A stretch of DNA of 64,000 bases from Micromonospora sp. CB01531 (GTDB lineage: Bacteria > Actinomycetota > Actinomycetes > Mycobacteriales > Micromonosporaceae), in the NCBI RefSeq assembly GCF_001905095.1, contig NZ_LWLS01000138.1, positions 168,112-232,111 of the forward strand, given 5' to 3'. The position numbers and the translations under genes were made by a program. Below are positions 40,687 to 49,177 of the stretch, in pieces. Position 1 is the first letter of the stretch, and each line of letters begins with the position of its first letter. The notes beneath the pieces are model-generated. The model did not search any database and was not told the DNA's origin. It worked only from the letters and a program-made list of their open reading frames with translations.

Positions 40687-41391
40687 ATGCCCAGCTACCA
40701 GGCGGTGCTGTTCGACTTCTTCGGCACCCTGACCCGCTGCGTCCAGCGTGGCTCCGCCCACCAGGCGGCCGCCGAGCTGCTCGGCTGTCCGGCCGACACG
40801 CTGTTCCAGGTACTCGACCGCACCTACTACCAGCGCGCCAGCGGCCAGTTCGGCAACGCCGAGGCGACCCTGCGCTGGGTCTGCGACCAGGCCGGTGTCC
40901 ACCCCACCGACGCGGTGGTACGCGCCGCCGTCGCCTCCCGCCACCAGGCGATCCGCGCCGACACCCGGCTGCGGGACGAGGCGGTCCCGGTGCTGGCCGC
41001 GCTGCGTCAGCGGGGCATACGCACCGGGCTGATCAGCGACTGCACCCACGAACTGCCCGCCTTCCTGCCCCAGCTCGCGGTCGCGCCTCTGCTCGACGTA
41101 CGGGTCTTCTCGGTGCAGGTCGGGTGCTGCAAGCCGGACCCGACGCTCTACCTGGCCGCCTGCCGCCGGCTCGACCTCGCCCCGGCCGACTGCCTCTACG
41201 TGGGCGACGGAGGCAGCCAGGAACTCACCGGCGCGGAGCGGGCCGGCATGACGGCGGTCCGGCTGGCCGCCCCGGACCTGGCCGGGCACATGGTCTTCAA
41301 CGCCGACCGGCGCTGGGACGGCCCGGTGCTGACCTCGCTGACCGAGGTGCTGGACCTGCTCGACCCGGTCCCCTGCGCCGTTACGGTCTGA
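40687..41391 (+). CDS. HAD family hydrolase
   Basis: A 234-residue HAD phosphatase. Motif I is VLFDFFGTLTR (nucleophile Asp; the usual second Asp position is Phe-Gly), motif II LISDCTHELP, motif III Lys in CCKPDPTLY and motif IV YVGDGGSQELTGAERAGM. The helical cap between motifs I and II makes it a subclass I member like phosphoglycolate phosphatase. Having Phe-Gly-Thr instead of Asp-Gly-Thr in motif I is known in the haloacid dehalogenase branch, but motif IV favours a phosphatase. Ends three bases from the convergent gene. Confidence 0.85.
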   Translation: MPSYQAVLFDFFGTLTRCVQRGSAHQAAAELLGCPADTLFQVLDRTYYQRASGQFGNAEATLRWVCDQAGVHPTDAVVRAAVASRHQAIRADTRLRDEAVPVLAALRQRGIRTGLISDCTHELPAFLPQLAVAPLLDVRVFSVQVGCCKPDPTLYLAACRRLDLAPADCLYVGDGGSQELTGAERAGMTAVRLAAPDLAGHMVFNADRRWDGPVLTSLTEVLDLLDPVPCAVTV

Positions 41392-41394
41392 GGT

Positions 41395-41910
41395 TCAGCG
41401 GCGGCGCACCTTGTGCAGCCGGAACGGCTTGCGGGTGGCCCGCACCACGGGGGCCTCCCGGGGCGGCTCGGCCAGCGACTCGGCCGGCAGGTCGGCACCC
41501 GCCACCGGGGTACCCGCCGGCGCCAGCCGGTTCAGCGCGCAGCCCTCGGTGGCCCAGCGTCCGATCAGGTCGGCGGTGGGGCCGGAGGCGTTGAGCCGCT
41601 TCGCCGCGACCAGCGGTGCGGCGGCCTCCCACTCCTCGGTACCCGGTTGCAGCCGGGTGACCCGGGCCGGCCAGGTGACGATCCGGCCGCCATGGTCGCC
41701 GCGCAGGGTCACCTGCGCCGCGTCGGCGTCGGCCAGCCCGGGAGCGGACTGCTCGCCGGGGCCGCTGACCACGAGCAGCGTCCCCTCCAGCGGCAGGCAC
41801 CAGAGCGCCACCGCCGGGCCCTTCCCGACGCTCACCCAGCAGACGGCCGCCTTCTTCACCGCCTCGTCCACCAGCGGCGTCACCTCGCGGCTGTCCAACT
41901 CGTCCGTCAC
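41395..41910 (-). CDS. Hypothetical protein
   Basis: A 171-residue soluble protein beginning with GTG 41910. The pattern AAVCWVSVGKGPAVALWCLP, LEGTLLVVSGPGEQSAPGLA and VTLRGDHGGRIVTWPARVTR is compatible with an FMN-binding split-barrel (pyridoxamine-phosphate-oxidase-like) fold, but no clear cofactor motif is present. The tail EAPVVRATRKPFRLHKVRRR is basic. It lies 44 bases downstream of the PhzF gene on the same strand and is likely co-transcribed. Family not recognised. Confidence 0.68.
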   Translation of the reverse strand: MTDELDSREVTPLVDEAVKKAAVCWVSVGKGPAVALWCLPLEGTLLVVSGPGEQSAPGLADADAAQVTLRGDHGGRIVTWPARVTRLQPGTEEWEAAAPLVAAKRLNASGPTADLIGRWATEGCALNRLAPAGTPVAGADLPAESLAEPPREAPVVRATRKPFRLHKVRRR

Positions 41911-41954
41911 ACCGGCATCCTCTCGTACGCGCGCCCGTCGGCGGTGGGCGCTGG

Positions 41955-42836
41955 TCAGCCCACGAAGGGCGGGACGGCGATCTCGCCGCGGGCCACCGGC
42001 ATCACCTGGCCGGAGACCGTCGCGCCCACGGCCACTCCACCGGCCGCGGTCACCGTGCAGGCCAGCGCCGACGGGCGGTTGATCTCGATGCCCTGGCGGA
42101 CCGCGTACGCCGAGCGCCCCTCGCCGGGCAGCAGCCCGCTGGCGACCAGCCAGACCCCGAGGCCCAGCGCGGCCGAGCCGGTGGCCGGATCCTCCGGCAC
42201 GCCGAGCCCCGGCACGAACACCCGCGCGTGCGCGGTCTGGGTGGCCGGGTCCCAGGAGAAGACGCTCACGTGCTCCACGCCGTACCGCTCCGCCGCCGGC
42301 GGGTTCAGCTTGGCCCGGGCCACCACGTCGGGGCGTACCGGAAGGTAGGGGAACTCCAGGCCGCAGCCGGCCACCCGCGGTGCCGGGCCGGCGTGGTCGG
42401 CGGCGGTGAGGCCGACCATCTCCAGCAGCGGCTCCGGGTCGAGCTCGGGGCCGAGGGTGGGCGTGCCGCCGGTGAGGGTCGCGCCCGTCGCGGTCACCTC
42501 GATCGGCAGCACCCCGGCACCGCACTCCTGGCTGACCTGGCCCGCGTCGAACATGCCACGTCGGCTCGCGGTCACCGCCGCGCCCACGCTCGGGTGGCCG
42601 GCGAACGGCAACTCCTCGGCCGGGGTGAAGATCCGCGCCCGGTACGTCGCCCCGACCTGTGTCGGCGGCAGCACGAACACCGTCTCCGACAGGTTGAACT
42701 CCAGCGCGAGCGCCTGCATCTGTTCGGTGGCCAGCCCTTCCGCGCCGAACACCACGGCCAGCGGGTTGCCGGCGAACGGGCGGTCGGTGAAGACGTCCAC
42801 GATCTCGTAGGCCAAGGTCGACATGTTGATAAACAC
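41955..42836 (-). CDS. PhzF family isomerase
   Basis: A 293-residue diaminopimelate-epimerase-fold protein of the PhzF family. Family motifs are VDVFTDRPFAGNPLAVVF, the catalytic Glu in FNLSETVFV, EELPFAGHPSVGAAV and EDPATGSAALGLGVW. PhzF itself isomerises dihydro-3-hydroxyanthranilate in phenazine synthesis, but no other phenazine gene is here, so this is one of the many family members of unknown substrate. GTG 42836 has AAGGG four bases upstream; ATG 42824 starts at the conserved MSTLAYEIVDVF and is equally possible. Confidence 0.88.
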   Translation of the reverse strand: MFINMSTLAYEIVDVFTDRPFAGNPLAVVFGAEGLATEQMQALALEFNLSETVFVLPPTQVGATYRARIFTPAEELPFAGHPSVGAAVTASRRGMFDAGQVSQECGAGVLPIEVTATGATLTGGTPTLGPELDPEPLLEMVGLTAADHAGPAPRVAGCGLEFPYLPVRPDVVARAKLNPPAAERYGVEHVSVFSWDPATQTAHARVFVPGLGVPEDPATGSAALGLGVWLVASGLLPGEGRSAYAVRQGIEINRPSALACTVTAAGGVAVGATVSGQVMPVARGEIAVPPFVG

Positions 42837-42856
42837 TAGGCCCTTAGGCTGGTGCT

Positions 42857-44143
42857 GTGAGCACGCCGAACCGGGTCTACCTCGCTCGACTCGCCGGAGT
42901 CGCCGTCTTCGACCCGAATGGCGACCAGGTGGGCCGGGTCCGCGACGCGGTCGCCCGGCTGCGGCCGAGCCCGCAGTCGCCCGAGGTGGTGGGTCTGGTC
43001 GCCGAGATGCCGATGCGCCGGCGCATCTTCCTCTCCATCAACCGGATCACCTCCATCGACCCGGACGCCGTCGTCCTGGGCAGCGGCACCCTCAACCTGC
43101 GCCGCTTCGAGAAGCGCCCCAACGAGCTGCTGGTGCTGCAGGAGCTGCTGGACCGGCGGGTGCAGTTGGAGAACGGGCAGCCCGGCACGGTGGTCGACGT
43201 GTCGATGGAACGCAGCCGCGGCGGCGAGTGGCCGCTGACCCGGGTGGCCGTCCGCGAGCAGACCGGCCGGCTCACCCGCCGCGGCCACCTCCAGCAGGTC
43301 GAGTGGGACCGGGTACGCGGCCTCGGCGGGGTGGGCGACACCCGCGGTACGGCCAACCTCCTCGCCGTCCTGGAGGACATGCGCCCGGCCGACCTGGCCA
43401 ACGCGTTGCAGGACCTGCCCGACGCCCGGCGCAACGAGGTGGCGGCGGCGCTGGACGACGAGCGCCTCGCCGACGTGCTCAGCGAGCTGCCGGAGCACGA
43501 CCAGGTGGAGATCCTGGCCGCACTGGACCGGGAACGCGCCGCCGACGTGCTCGAGGAGATGGAGCCGGACGACGCCGCCGACCTGCTCAACGAGCTGCCG
43601 CCGCCGGAGCAGGACGTGCTGCTGGACCTGATGGAGCCGGACGAGGCAAACCCGGTACGCCAGCTGCTGCGCTACGCCTCGGGCACCGCGGGCAGCGTGA
43701 TGACCTCCGAGCCGGTCATCCTGCCCCCCGACGCCACGGTGGCCGAGGCGCTCGCCCGGATCCGGGAGCCGCAGCTCTCCCCCGCCGTGGCCGCCCAGGT
43801 CTTCGTGACCCGCGCCCCGATGACCACCCCCACCGGCCGCTACCTGGGTATGGTCCACTTCCAGCGGCTGCTCCGGGAGCCCCCGGCCGACCTGCTCGGC
43901 GGGGTGGTGGTCAACGACATCGACCCGCTGCGGCCGACCACCCCGCTGCCCGAGATCACCCGCCGGATGGCCACCTACGACCTGGTCGCCATGCCGGTGG
44001 TGGACCGCAACAACCGGCTCGTCGGGGCGGTGACCGTGGACGACGTGCTGGACCACTCGCTGCCCCGCGACTGGCGCAACCGGGACGTCGTACCGGCCCC
44101 GGCCGCCGCCGAGGCAGAGACCCTGGACGGTGGCGATGGCTGA
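42857..44143 (+). CDS. MgtE N-terminal and CBS domain protein
   Basis: A 428-residue soluble protein: an N-terminal PRC-barrel-like part (VAVFDPNGDQVGRVRDAVAR), an MgtE_N superhelix (LEDMRPADLANALQDLPDAR, LSELPEHDQVEILAALDRER, LLNELPPPEQDVLLDLMEPD) and two CBS domains (VMTSEPVILPPDATVAEALA, VAMPVVDRNNRLVGAVTVDD). The membrane channel domain of true MgtE is absent, so it is a magnesium- or nucleotide-sensing protein rather than a transporter. It corresponds to M. tuberculosis Rv1232c in a conserved block, followed by DUF1003 and Mrp as there. Confidence 0.87.
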   Translation: MSTPNRVYLARLAGVAVFDPNGDQVGRVRDAVARLRPSPQSPEVVGLVAEMPMRRRIFLSINRITSIDPDAVVLGSGTLNLRRFEKRPNELLVLQELLDRRVQLENGQPGTVVDVSMERSRGGEWPLTRVAVREQTGRLTRRGHLQQVEWDRVRGLGGVGDTRGTANLLAVLEDMRPADLANALQDLPDARRNEVAAALDDERLADVLSELPEHDQVEILAALDRERAADVLEEMEPDDAADLLNELPPPEQDVLLDLMEPDEANPVRQLLRYASGTAGSVMTSEPVILPPDATVAEALARIREPQLSPAVAAQVFVTRAPMTTPTGRYLGMVHFQRLLREPPADLLGGVVVNDIDPLRPTTPLPEITRRMATYDLVAMPVVDRNNRLVGAVTVDDVLDHSLPRDWRNRDVVPAPAAAEAETLDGGDG

Positions 44144-44741
44144 CCAGCGACGGGCCGAGCGACTGGACCAGCCACGCGAACCCCGGGGCGTCCGGCTGCC
44201 CCGGGTCGACCAGGAGACCTTCGGCCGGTGGTCCGAGGGGATCGCCCGCGGCATGGGCACGGCCAACTTCATCGTCTACATGACGCTGGTCATCGGCGCG
44301 TGGTTCGCGTGGAACACCCTCGCTCCGCCGAGTTGGCGCTTCGATCCGTACACCTTCACCTTCCTCACCCTGCTCCTGTCCATCCAGGCCTCGTACGCGG
44401 CCCCGCTGATCCTGCTGGCCCAGAACCGGCAGTCGGACCGGGACCGGATCGCGCTGGAGGAGGACCGGCGGCGCGCCACCATGCAGAAGGCCGAGACGGA
44501 ATACCTGGCCCGGGAGATCGCCGCGCTGCGGATCGCCGTGGGCGAGGTGGCCACCCGGGACTTCGTCCGCTCGGAACTGGCCCGGCTGGCCGAGGAGCTG
44601 GACGAGGCGGCGCAGCGGCGGCAGCGGCGGGAGCGCCGGCAGCCGGGCCGGGAGCCCCGGCGGCACGGCGGCGAGCCACTCGACGAGCCGCAGGACGAAC
44701 TGGACGGCGACTACGCCCGGGACCGGCGCCCGGAGGGCTGA
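44136..44741 (+). CDS. DUF1003 domain membrane protein
   Basis: A 201-residue protein with two membrane helices (FIVYMTLVIGAWFAWNTL and FTFLTLLLSIQASYAAPLIL), then LAQNRQSDRDRIALEEDRRR, the DUF1003 hallmark, and a long charged coiled coil. The ATG at 44136 overlaps the end of the MgtE_N/CBS gene; a GTG at 44130 is two codons upstream. The pairing with the CBS protein is conserved in actinobacteria, so they likely work together in ion or membrane homeostasis. Function is unproven. Confidence 0.86.
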   Translation: MADQRRAERLDQPREPRGVRLPRVDQETFGRWSEGIARGMGTANFIVYMTLVIGAWFAWNTLAPPSWRFDPYTFTFLTLLLSIQASYAAPLILLAQNRQSDRDRIALEEDRRRATMQKAETEYLAREIAALRIAVGEVATRDFVRSELARLAEELDEAAQRRQRRERRQPGREPRRHGGEPLDEPQDELDGDYARDRRPEG

Positions 44742-44952
44742 GCCGGGCGGTGACCGGCACCGCCGCCCGGGCCGCCGACAGCCGCGGGAAGTATTGAACG
44801 CCGCGCGCCTCAAGGGGCCAGGCGAGCGGCGTTCGTCTCGATCGTCCCACTTCGCGGCACGGCCCGTCCACCCCTCGGTCGCGTCATCGATTCGCTCACA
44901 CCGGCCCCCGCCAGCGGCGGACGCCAATGACCAGCGACGTAGCATTGCGGGC

Positions 44953-46098
44953 ATGTCAGCACCCGTCAGCACCGTCTCCGACGCGATCCAGGCCGCCCTG
45001 GCCACCGTCAACGACCCGGAGATTCGTCGGCCCATCACCGAGCTCGGCATGGTCCGTTCCGCCGAGGTCGGCGACGACGGCGTCGTCCGGGTCGAGCTGC
45101 TGCTCACCGTGGCCGGCTGCCCGCTGAAGGACAAGCTGCGTACCGACATCACCGCGGCCGTCGGCGCGGTGCCCGGCGTGACCGGCGTCGAGATCGAGTT
45201 CGGCGTGATGAGCTCGGAACAGCGCCAGGAGCTCCAGTCGAAGCTGCGCGGGGGCGGCGGCCAGGAACCGGTCATCCCGTTCGCCCAGCCCGGCTCCCGC
45301 ACCCGGGTGTACGCCGTCGCCAGCGGCAAGGGCGGCGTCGGCAAGTCCAGCGTCACGGTCAACCTGGCCGCCGCGCTGGCCGCCCGCGGGCTCTCGGTCG
45401 GCGTGGTGGACGCCGACATCTACGGCCACTCGGTGCCCCGGATGCTCGGTGCCGAGGGCGCCCCGACCCGGGTCGAGGACATGATCATGCCGCCGCAGTC
45501 GCACGGCGTGAAGGTCATCTCGATCGGCATGTTCACCCCGGGCAACGCGGCCGTCGTCTGGCGCGGTCCGATGCTGCACCGGGCGCTGCAGCAGTTCCTC
45601 GCCGACGTCTACTGGGGCGACCTGGACGTGCTCCTGCTGGACCTGCCCCCGGGCACCGGCGACATCGCGATCTCGGTGGCCCAGCTGCTGCCGAACGCGG
45701 AGATCCTGGTCGTCACCACCCCGCAGACCGCCGCCGCCGAGGTGGCCGAGCGGGCCGGCGCCATCGCGCTGCAGACCCACCAGCGGGTGGTCGGCGTCAT
45801 CGAGAACATGTCCTGGCTGGAGCTGCCGGACGGGTCCCGGATGGAGGTCTTCGGGGCCGGCGGCGGCGAGGCGGTCGCCGAGTCGCTGACCCGGACCATC
45901 GGCGCGCAGGTGCCGGTGCTGGGGCAGATCCCGCTGGACACCCGGGTCCGCGAGGGCGGCGACGCCGGCACCCCGATCGTGCTGACCCAGCCGGACGCAC
46001 CGGCCGCCAAGGCGATCCTGCAGGTCGCCGACCGGCTGGCCGTCCGCCGCGAGTCCCTGCTCGGCAAGCCCCTGGGCCTCAAGCCCGCCGGCCGCTGA
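44953..46098 (+). CDS. mrp: Mrp/NBP35 family P-loop ATPase, iron-sulfur carrier
   Basis: A 381-residue ApbC/Mrp protein. Residues 8-90 form a MIP18/DUF59 domain (VNDPEIRRPITELGMVRSAE); then a deviant Walker A VASGKGGVGKSSVTVNLAA, DADIYGHSVPRML, and LLLDLPPGTGDIAISVAQLL. Family members bind and transfer Fe-S clusters as dimers. The CxxC cluster pair of classical NBP35 is not evident; GVIENMSWLELPDG replaces the usual ENMSxFxCPxC, so cluster binding may differ from the standard form. Start ATG 44953 follows a 210-base gap that contains a GC-rich stem after the DUF1003 stop. Confidence 0.9.
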   Translation: MSAPVSTVSDAIQAALATVNDPEIRRPITELGMVRSAEVGDDGVVRVELLLTVAGCPLKDKLRTDITAAVGAVPGVTGVEIEFGVMSSEQRQELQSKLRGGGGQEPVIPFAQPGSRTRVYAVASGKGGVGKSSVTVNLAAALAARGLSVGVVDADIYGHSVPRMLGAEGAPTRVEDMIMPPQSHGVKVISIGMFTPGNAAVVWRGPMLHRALQQFLADVYWGDLDVLLLDLPPGTGDIAISVAQLLPNAEILVVTTPQTAAAEVAERAGAIALQTHQRVVGVIENMSWLELPDGSRMEVFGAGGGEAVAESLTRTIGAQVPVLGQIPLDTRVREGGDAGTPIVLTQPDAPAAKAILQVADRLAVRRESLLGKPLGLKPAGR

Positions 46099-46116
46099 CC
46101 CCCTGACCCACCTCAC

Positions 46117-46149
46117 CGACCCTCCCCGGCCTCCCGCCCGGGAGGGTCG
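46117..46149. terminator. Hairpin after mrp
   Basis: Ten-base arms CGACCCTCCC (46117-46126) and GGGAGGGTCG (46140-46149), 18 bases after the mrp stop, with a 13-base loop. Confidence 0.65.
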
Positions 46150-46168
46150 CTGACGTTCCGGCCCGCCT

Positions 46169-46232
46169 CGTTGATCATGGGGGTTGGCGGTGCGACACGC
46201 CGATCCGTGCGCCGCCAACCTCATGATCAACG
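46169..46232. repeat. Intergenic long inverted repeat (REP-like)
   Basis: CGTTGATCATG then GGGGTTGGCGG at 46169-46190 is repeated in inverse at 46211-46232 (GCCGCCAACC TCATGATCAACG) with one extra base on the left arm. It lies between the convergent mrp and tatB genes. Intergenic palindromes containing TTGATCATG...GTTGGCGG are, to my recollection, dispersed in Micromonospora genomes. Confidence 0.7.
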
Positions 46233-46268
46233 GCACCGGGAAGTCGGGAAGCCCTGGGGGCAGGCGGG

Positions 46269-46691
46269 TCAGGTGGCGTCGTCGTAGCTGGCGCGGGGGG
46301 CCGGGGCGGCGGCCGTGCCGCCGGTGGCGGTGATCGGACGGGTGGTGTTCCGCACGTCGGCCGCCTTCGCGACCTCCTTCAGGTCGTCGTGCACGCCGCT
46401 GACGTCCGCGCGTAGGCCGTCGTACATGCTCTGCAGCGGCTTCCGGATGGCCTGCTCGTCCTCCTCGCTGAGCAGGTGCTTCCGGATGAACGCCTTCGGA
46501 TGCAGGTCCTCCAGCTGGATGTCGGTGCCCAGCTCACGGCTCAGGTCGCCGGTGGCGTTCCGGGCCATGGCGCGCAGGTTACGGACCATCCGGAGCCCGT
46601 CGTTGATCACGGTGGGCAGCCGGTCGCCGAAGATCAGCAGCGCCAGGAGCAGCAGGGCGCCGATCTCCCACCAGTTCAGGTTCTCGAACAC
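46269..46691 (-). CDS. tatB: Sec-independent protein translocase TatB
   Basis: A 140-residue TatB-type protein: a short periplasmic start, one membrane helix (WWEIGALLLLALLIFGDRLP, with the family Phe-Gly hinge) and an amphipathic helix LPTVINDGLRMVRNLRAMAR followed by a polar tail. TatB recruits twin-arginine precursors to TatC. The GTG at 46691 is chosen because GAGGAGG lies six bases upstream; the frame upstream is not conserved. It follows HtrA, exactly as in mycobacteria and Streptomyces. The stop is 37 bases past the REP-like element. Confidence 0.88.
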   Translation of the reverse strand: MFENLNWWEIGALLLLALLIFGDRLPTVINDGLRMVRNLRAMARNATGDLSRELGTDIQLEDLHPKAFIRKHLLSEEDEQAIRKPLQSMYDGLRADVSGVHDDLKEVAKAADVRNTTRPITATGGTAAAPAPRASYDDAT

Positions 46692-46764
46692 TCCGGCCTC
46701 CTCGTCCGCGTCCATGGCAAGACTACGCACGTCACCGGGCTGTCCGGGAGGGGGAGAGGGGTGC

Positions 46765-48168
46765 TCACTTCGCGTCCGCGGCGAGCGTTACCGAAGTGTT
46801 CTGCCGGGTTGTACCCCGCCGATACTCCACCGTCACCACCGATCCGGGGGCGTACTTGCGGACGAGTGCCACCAGATCGGTCGGGTCGGTCATCGGGTGC
46901 CGGTTGAGCCGGAGCACCACGTCCCCGGCACGCAGCCCGGCCGCCGCCGCCGGCCCGGACGGCTCGACGGCGTTGAGACGTACGCCACCGCCGGACACGC
47001 CGGTGCCGCCCACCTGGGCGCCGATCACCGTGCGCCGAGCCTTGCCGGTGCCGATGATGTCCTGGGTGATCCGCTTCGCCTGGTTGATCGGGATGGCGAA
47101 GGCGAGCCCGATGTTGCCGGCCTCCTGCCCGTCGGCGACCAGCGACTTGATGGTCGAGTTCACCCCGACCACCCGGCCGCCGGAGTCGACCAGCGGGCCG
47201 CCGGAGTTGCCGTGGTTGACCGCCGCGTCGGTCTGGATCGCCGCGTAGTAGCGCGTCGGGCCGCCCGGCTCGCCGGCCTGCATGGTCCGGTCCACCGCGC
47301 TGACGATGCCGGCGGTGACCGTGTTGGCGAGCGAGAGCGGCGAGCCGATGGCGAGCACCGGGTCCCCGACGGCGAGCCCATCCGAGTCGCCGAACTCCAC
47401 CGGCCGCAATCCGGTACGCGTCACCTTGATCACGGCGATGTCCGACTCCGGATCCTGCCCGACGACCGTGGCCGGCGCGGAGCTGCCGTCGTTGAAGATC
47501 ACCGTGGCCTTGCCGGGGCCGCCGGCGACGACGTGGTCGTTGGTGATGATGTGCCCCTCGGCGCTGACCACGAAGCCGGAGCCCTCGCTGGTGCCGCCCA
47601 GGCTGGCCACCCGGATGGTCACCACGCTGGGCAGCACCTTCTCGGCGACGCCGGCCAGGGACTCGGGCTTGCGCTGGGCGAGCGCCGGAGCCGACGGGGA
47701 CGGCGCGCCGAGGGTGGTCACCGCACTGCCGTGCAGGAAGGCGTACGTCAGGGCACTGCCGAGCGAACCGGCCAGCAGGGCGGTGATGAGCGAGACCAGC
47801 ACCACCTGCCGCAGCTTCGGCCGGCCCTGCGCGTCCGGATCGGTCACCGGCTCCGGTTCGCCGGCGCCGACCGGTGCGGCGGGGACCACCACCGCGGCGG
47901 GTGCGTACGGGTCGCGCCACGGATCGGCGAGTGCGTCGGACCACCAGGGCGAGGTCGTGCCGCCCCCGGCGCCCTGAACGCCCTGCGGCCAGCTCCCGGG
48001 GAGCGTGCCGCCCCCGGCGCCGGATGTGCCCTGGGGGCGCTGCGGCGGACTCCCGGGGGTCGTGCCACCCCCGGCGCCCGGTATGCCCGGGGGCGGACTC
48101 CCGGGCGCCGGCCCTCCCGCCGGTGCCGGGGTCCCGCCGGGCTGGCGCCAGTCCCAGCCGTCGGTCAC
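46765..48168 (-). CDS. htrA: HtrA/DegP-type membrane serine protease with PDZ domain
   Basis: A 467-residue protease: a long Gly/Pro-rich cytoplasmic leader, one membrane helix (VVLVSLITALLAGSLGSALTYAF), trypsin-like domain with His in ITNDHVVAGG, Asp in DPESDIAVIKVTR and Ser in NHGNSGGPLVDSGG, and a C-terminal PDZ domain (AVEPSGPAAAAGLRAGDVVL). It cleaves misfolded envelope proteins and, in mycobacteria, is linked to SigE. The GTG at 48168 has GGGAGG eight bases upstream. The Pro-rich leader contains imperfect repeats of PGSPPPG. The sigma factor and anti-sigma genes that normally precede it are missing here. Confidence 0.9.
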   Translation of the reverse strand: MTDGWDWRQPGGTPAPAGGPAPGSPPPGIPGAGGGTTPGSPPQRPQGTSGAGGGTLPGSWPQGVQGAGGGTTSPWWSDALADPWRDPYAPAAVVVPAAPVGAGEPEPVTDPDAQGRPKLRQVVLVSLITALLAGSLGSALTYAFLHGSAVTTLGAPSPSAPALAQRKPESLAGVAEKVLPSVVTIRVASLGGTSEGSGFVVSAEGHIITNDHVVAGGPGKATVIFNDGSSAPATVVGQDPESDIAVIKVTRTGLRPVEFGDSDGLAVGDPVLAIGSPLSLANTVTAGIVSAVDRTMQAGEPGGPTRYYAAIQTDAAVNHGNSGGPLVDSGGRVVGVNSTIKSLVADGQEAGNIGLAFAIPINQAKRITQDIIGTGKARRTVIGAQVGGTGVSGGGVRLNAVEPSGPAAAAGLRAGDVVLRLNRHPMTDPTDLVALVRKYAPGSVVTVEYRRGTTRQNTSVTLAADAK

Positions 48169-48396
48169 GTCGGTGCCTCCCAGTCCGTCCCGCACGTCCC
48201 GTGGCGCGGGGCCGGCGAAGCCGGCCGTGCCGCACGGGACACCGTCCAGGATTGCACGAATGCCCCGAACGGAGTCAGGGGTTGCCCGGCCGTGATCGTC
48301 GCGCAGCACACTCGCGGCTGCGCGCCTTGGATCGCGCCTCTAGGCTCATAGCGCAAACCGACCCCTCGCACCACTCCCGCCGCCCGGAGGTGTCCC

Positions 48397-49047
48397 ATCG
48401 CCACGGTCGCCAGCTCCGGCAACGCGACGGCCCAGGCGCTCCAGTTCGCCGAGTCGTACGTCACCGAGGATCTCGTGCTGCGGACGGCCCGCAGTCTCGC
48501 CCACGAGGTGGGCGTGGAGGCGGTGACGCCGGGGGCCGGGGCCGCGCTGCGACTGCTCGCCGCCGCCGGCAACGCCCGGGCGGTGGTGGAGATCGGCACC
48601 GGCACCGGGGTCAGCGGCGTCTGGCTGCTGCGCGGCATGCGGCCCGACGGAGTGCTCACCACCATCGACCTCGAGGTGGAGCACCAGCGGATCGCCCGGC
48701 GGCTCTTCGTGGAGGCGGGCTTTCCGTCCGGGCGTACCCGGATCATCACCGGCCGGGCCCTCGACGTGCTGCCGCGGCTCGCGGACGGCGCCTACGACCT
48801 GCTCTTCGTCGACGCGGAGGCGACCGGCTTCAGCGCCTGTGTGGACGCCGCGCTGCGGCTGTTGCGGCCCGGCGGGGTGCTCGCGCTCAACGGCACCCTC
48901 GCCGGCGGCCGGATCGGCGATCCCGCCGCCCGGGACGTGGAGACGGTCACCGTCCGGGAGACCATCAAGGCGATCCGGGAGTCGGAGCACTGGATCCCCG
49001 CGCTGCTGCCGGTCGGCCACGGCCTGCTCGTCGCCGTGAAGGCCTGA
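48397..49047 (+). CDS. O-methyltransferase (class I, Rv1220c type), probable ATC start
   Basis: A 216-residue SAM-dependent O-methyltransferase: VVEIGTGTGVSGVWLLRGM (motif I), LTTIDLEVEHQRIARRLFVE, and DLLFVDAEATGFSACVDAAL. Conserved N-terminal sequence ALQFAESYVTEDLVLRTARS lies upstream of the first ordinary start codon (GTG 48475), but no ATG, GTG or TTG occurs in frame after the TAG at 48349. An ATC at 48397 lies six bases after a perfect GGAGG and is taken as a rare non-canonical start. Starting at GTG 48475 would remove about 26 conserved residues. The acceptor substrate is unknown. Confidence 0.8.
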   Translation: MATVASSGNATAQALQFAESYVTEDLVLRTARSLAHEVGVEAVTPGAGAALRLLAAAGNARAVVEIGTGTGVSGVWLLRGMRPDGVLTTIDLEVEHQRIARRLFVEAGFPSGRTRIITGRALDVLPRLADGAYDLLFVDAEATGFSACVDAALRLLRPGGVLALNGTLAGGRIGDPAARDVETVTVRETIKAIRESEHWIPALLPVGHGLLVAVKA

Positions 49048-49177
49048 ATCGCCGGGCGGCCTTCCGCCGGCACCGGCTGCGACGGGTCGCACCCAGGGCT
49101 CAGCCACACCGGGCCCGGGGTGCGCCCGCGCCCAGGGGTCGACCGCGCCAGCCACGCGGCGCGAGGTCCGCCCGCCG

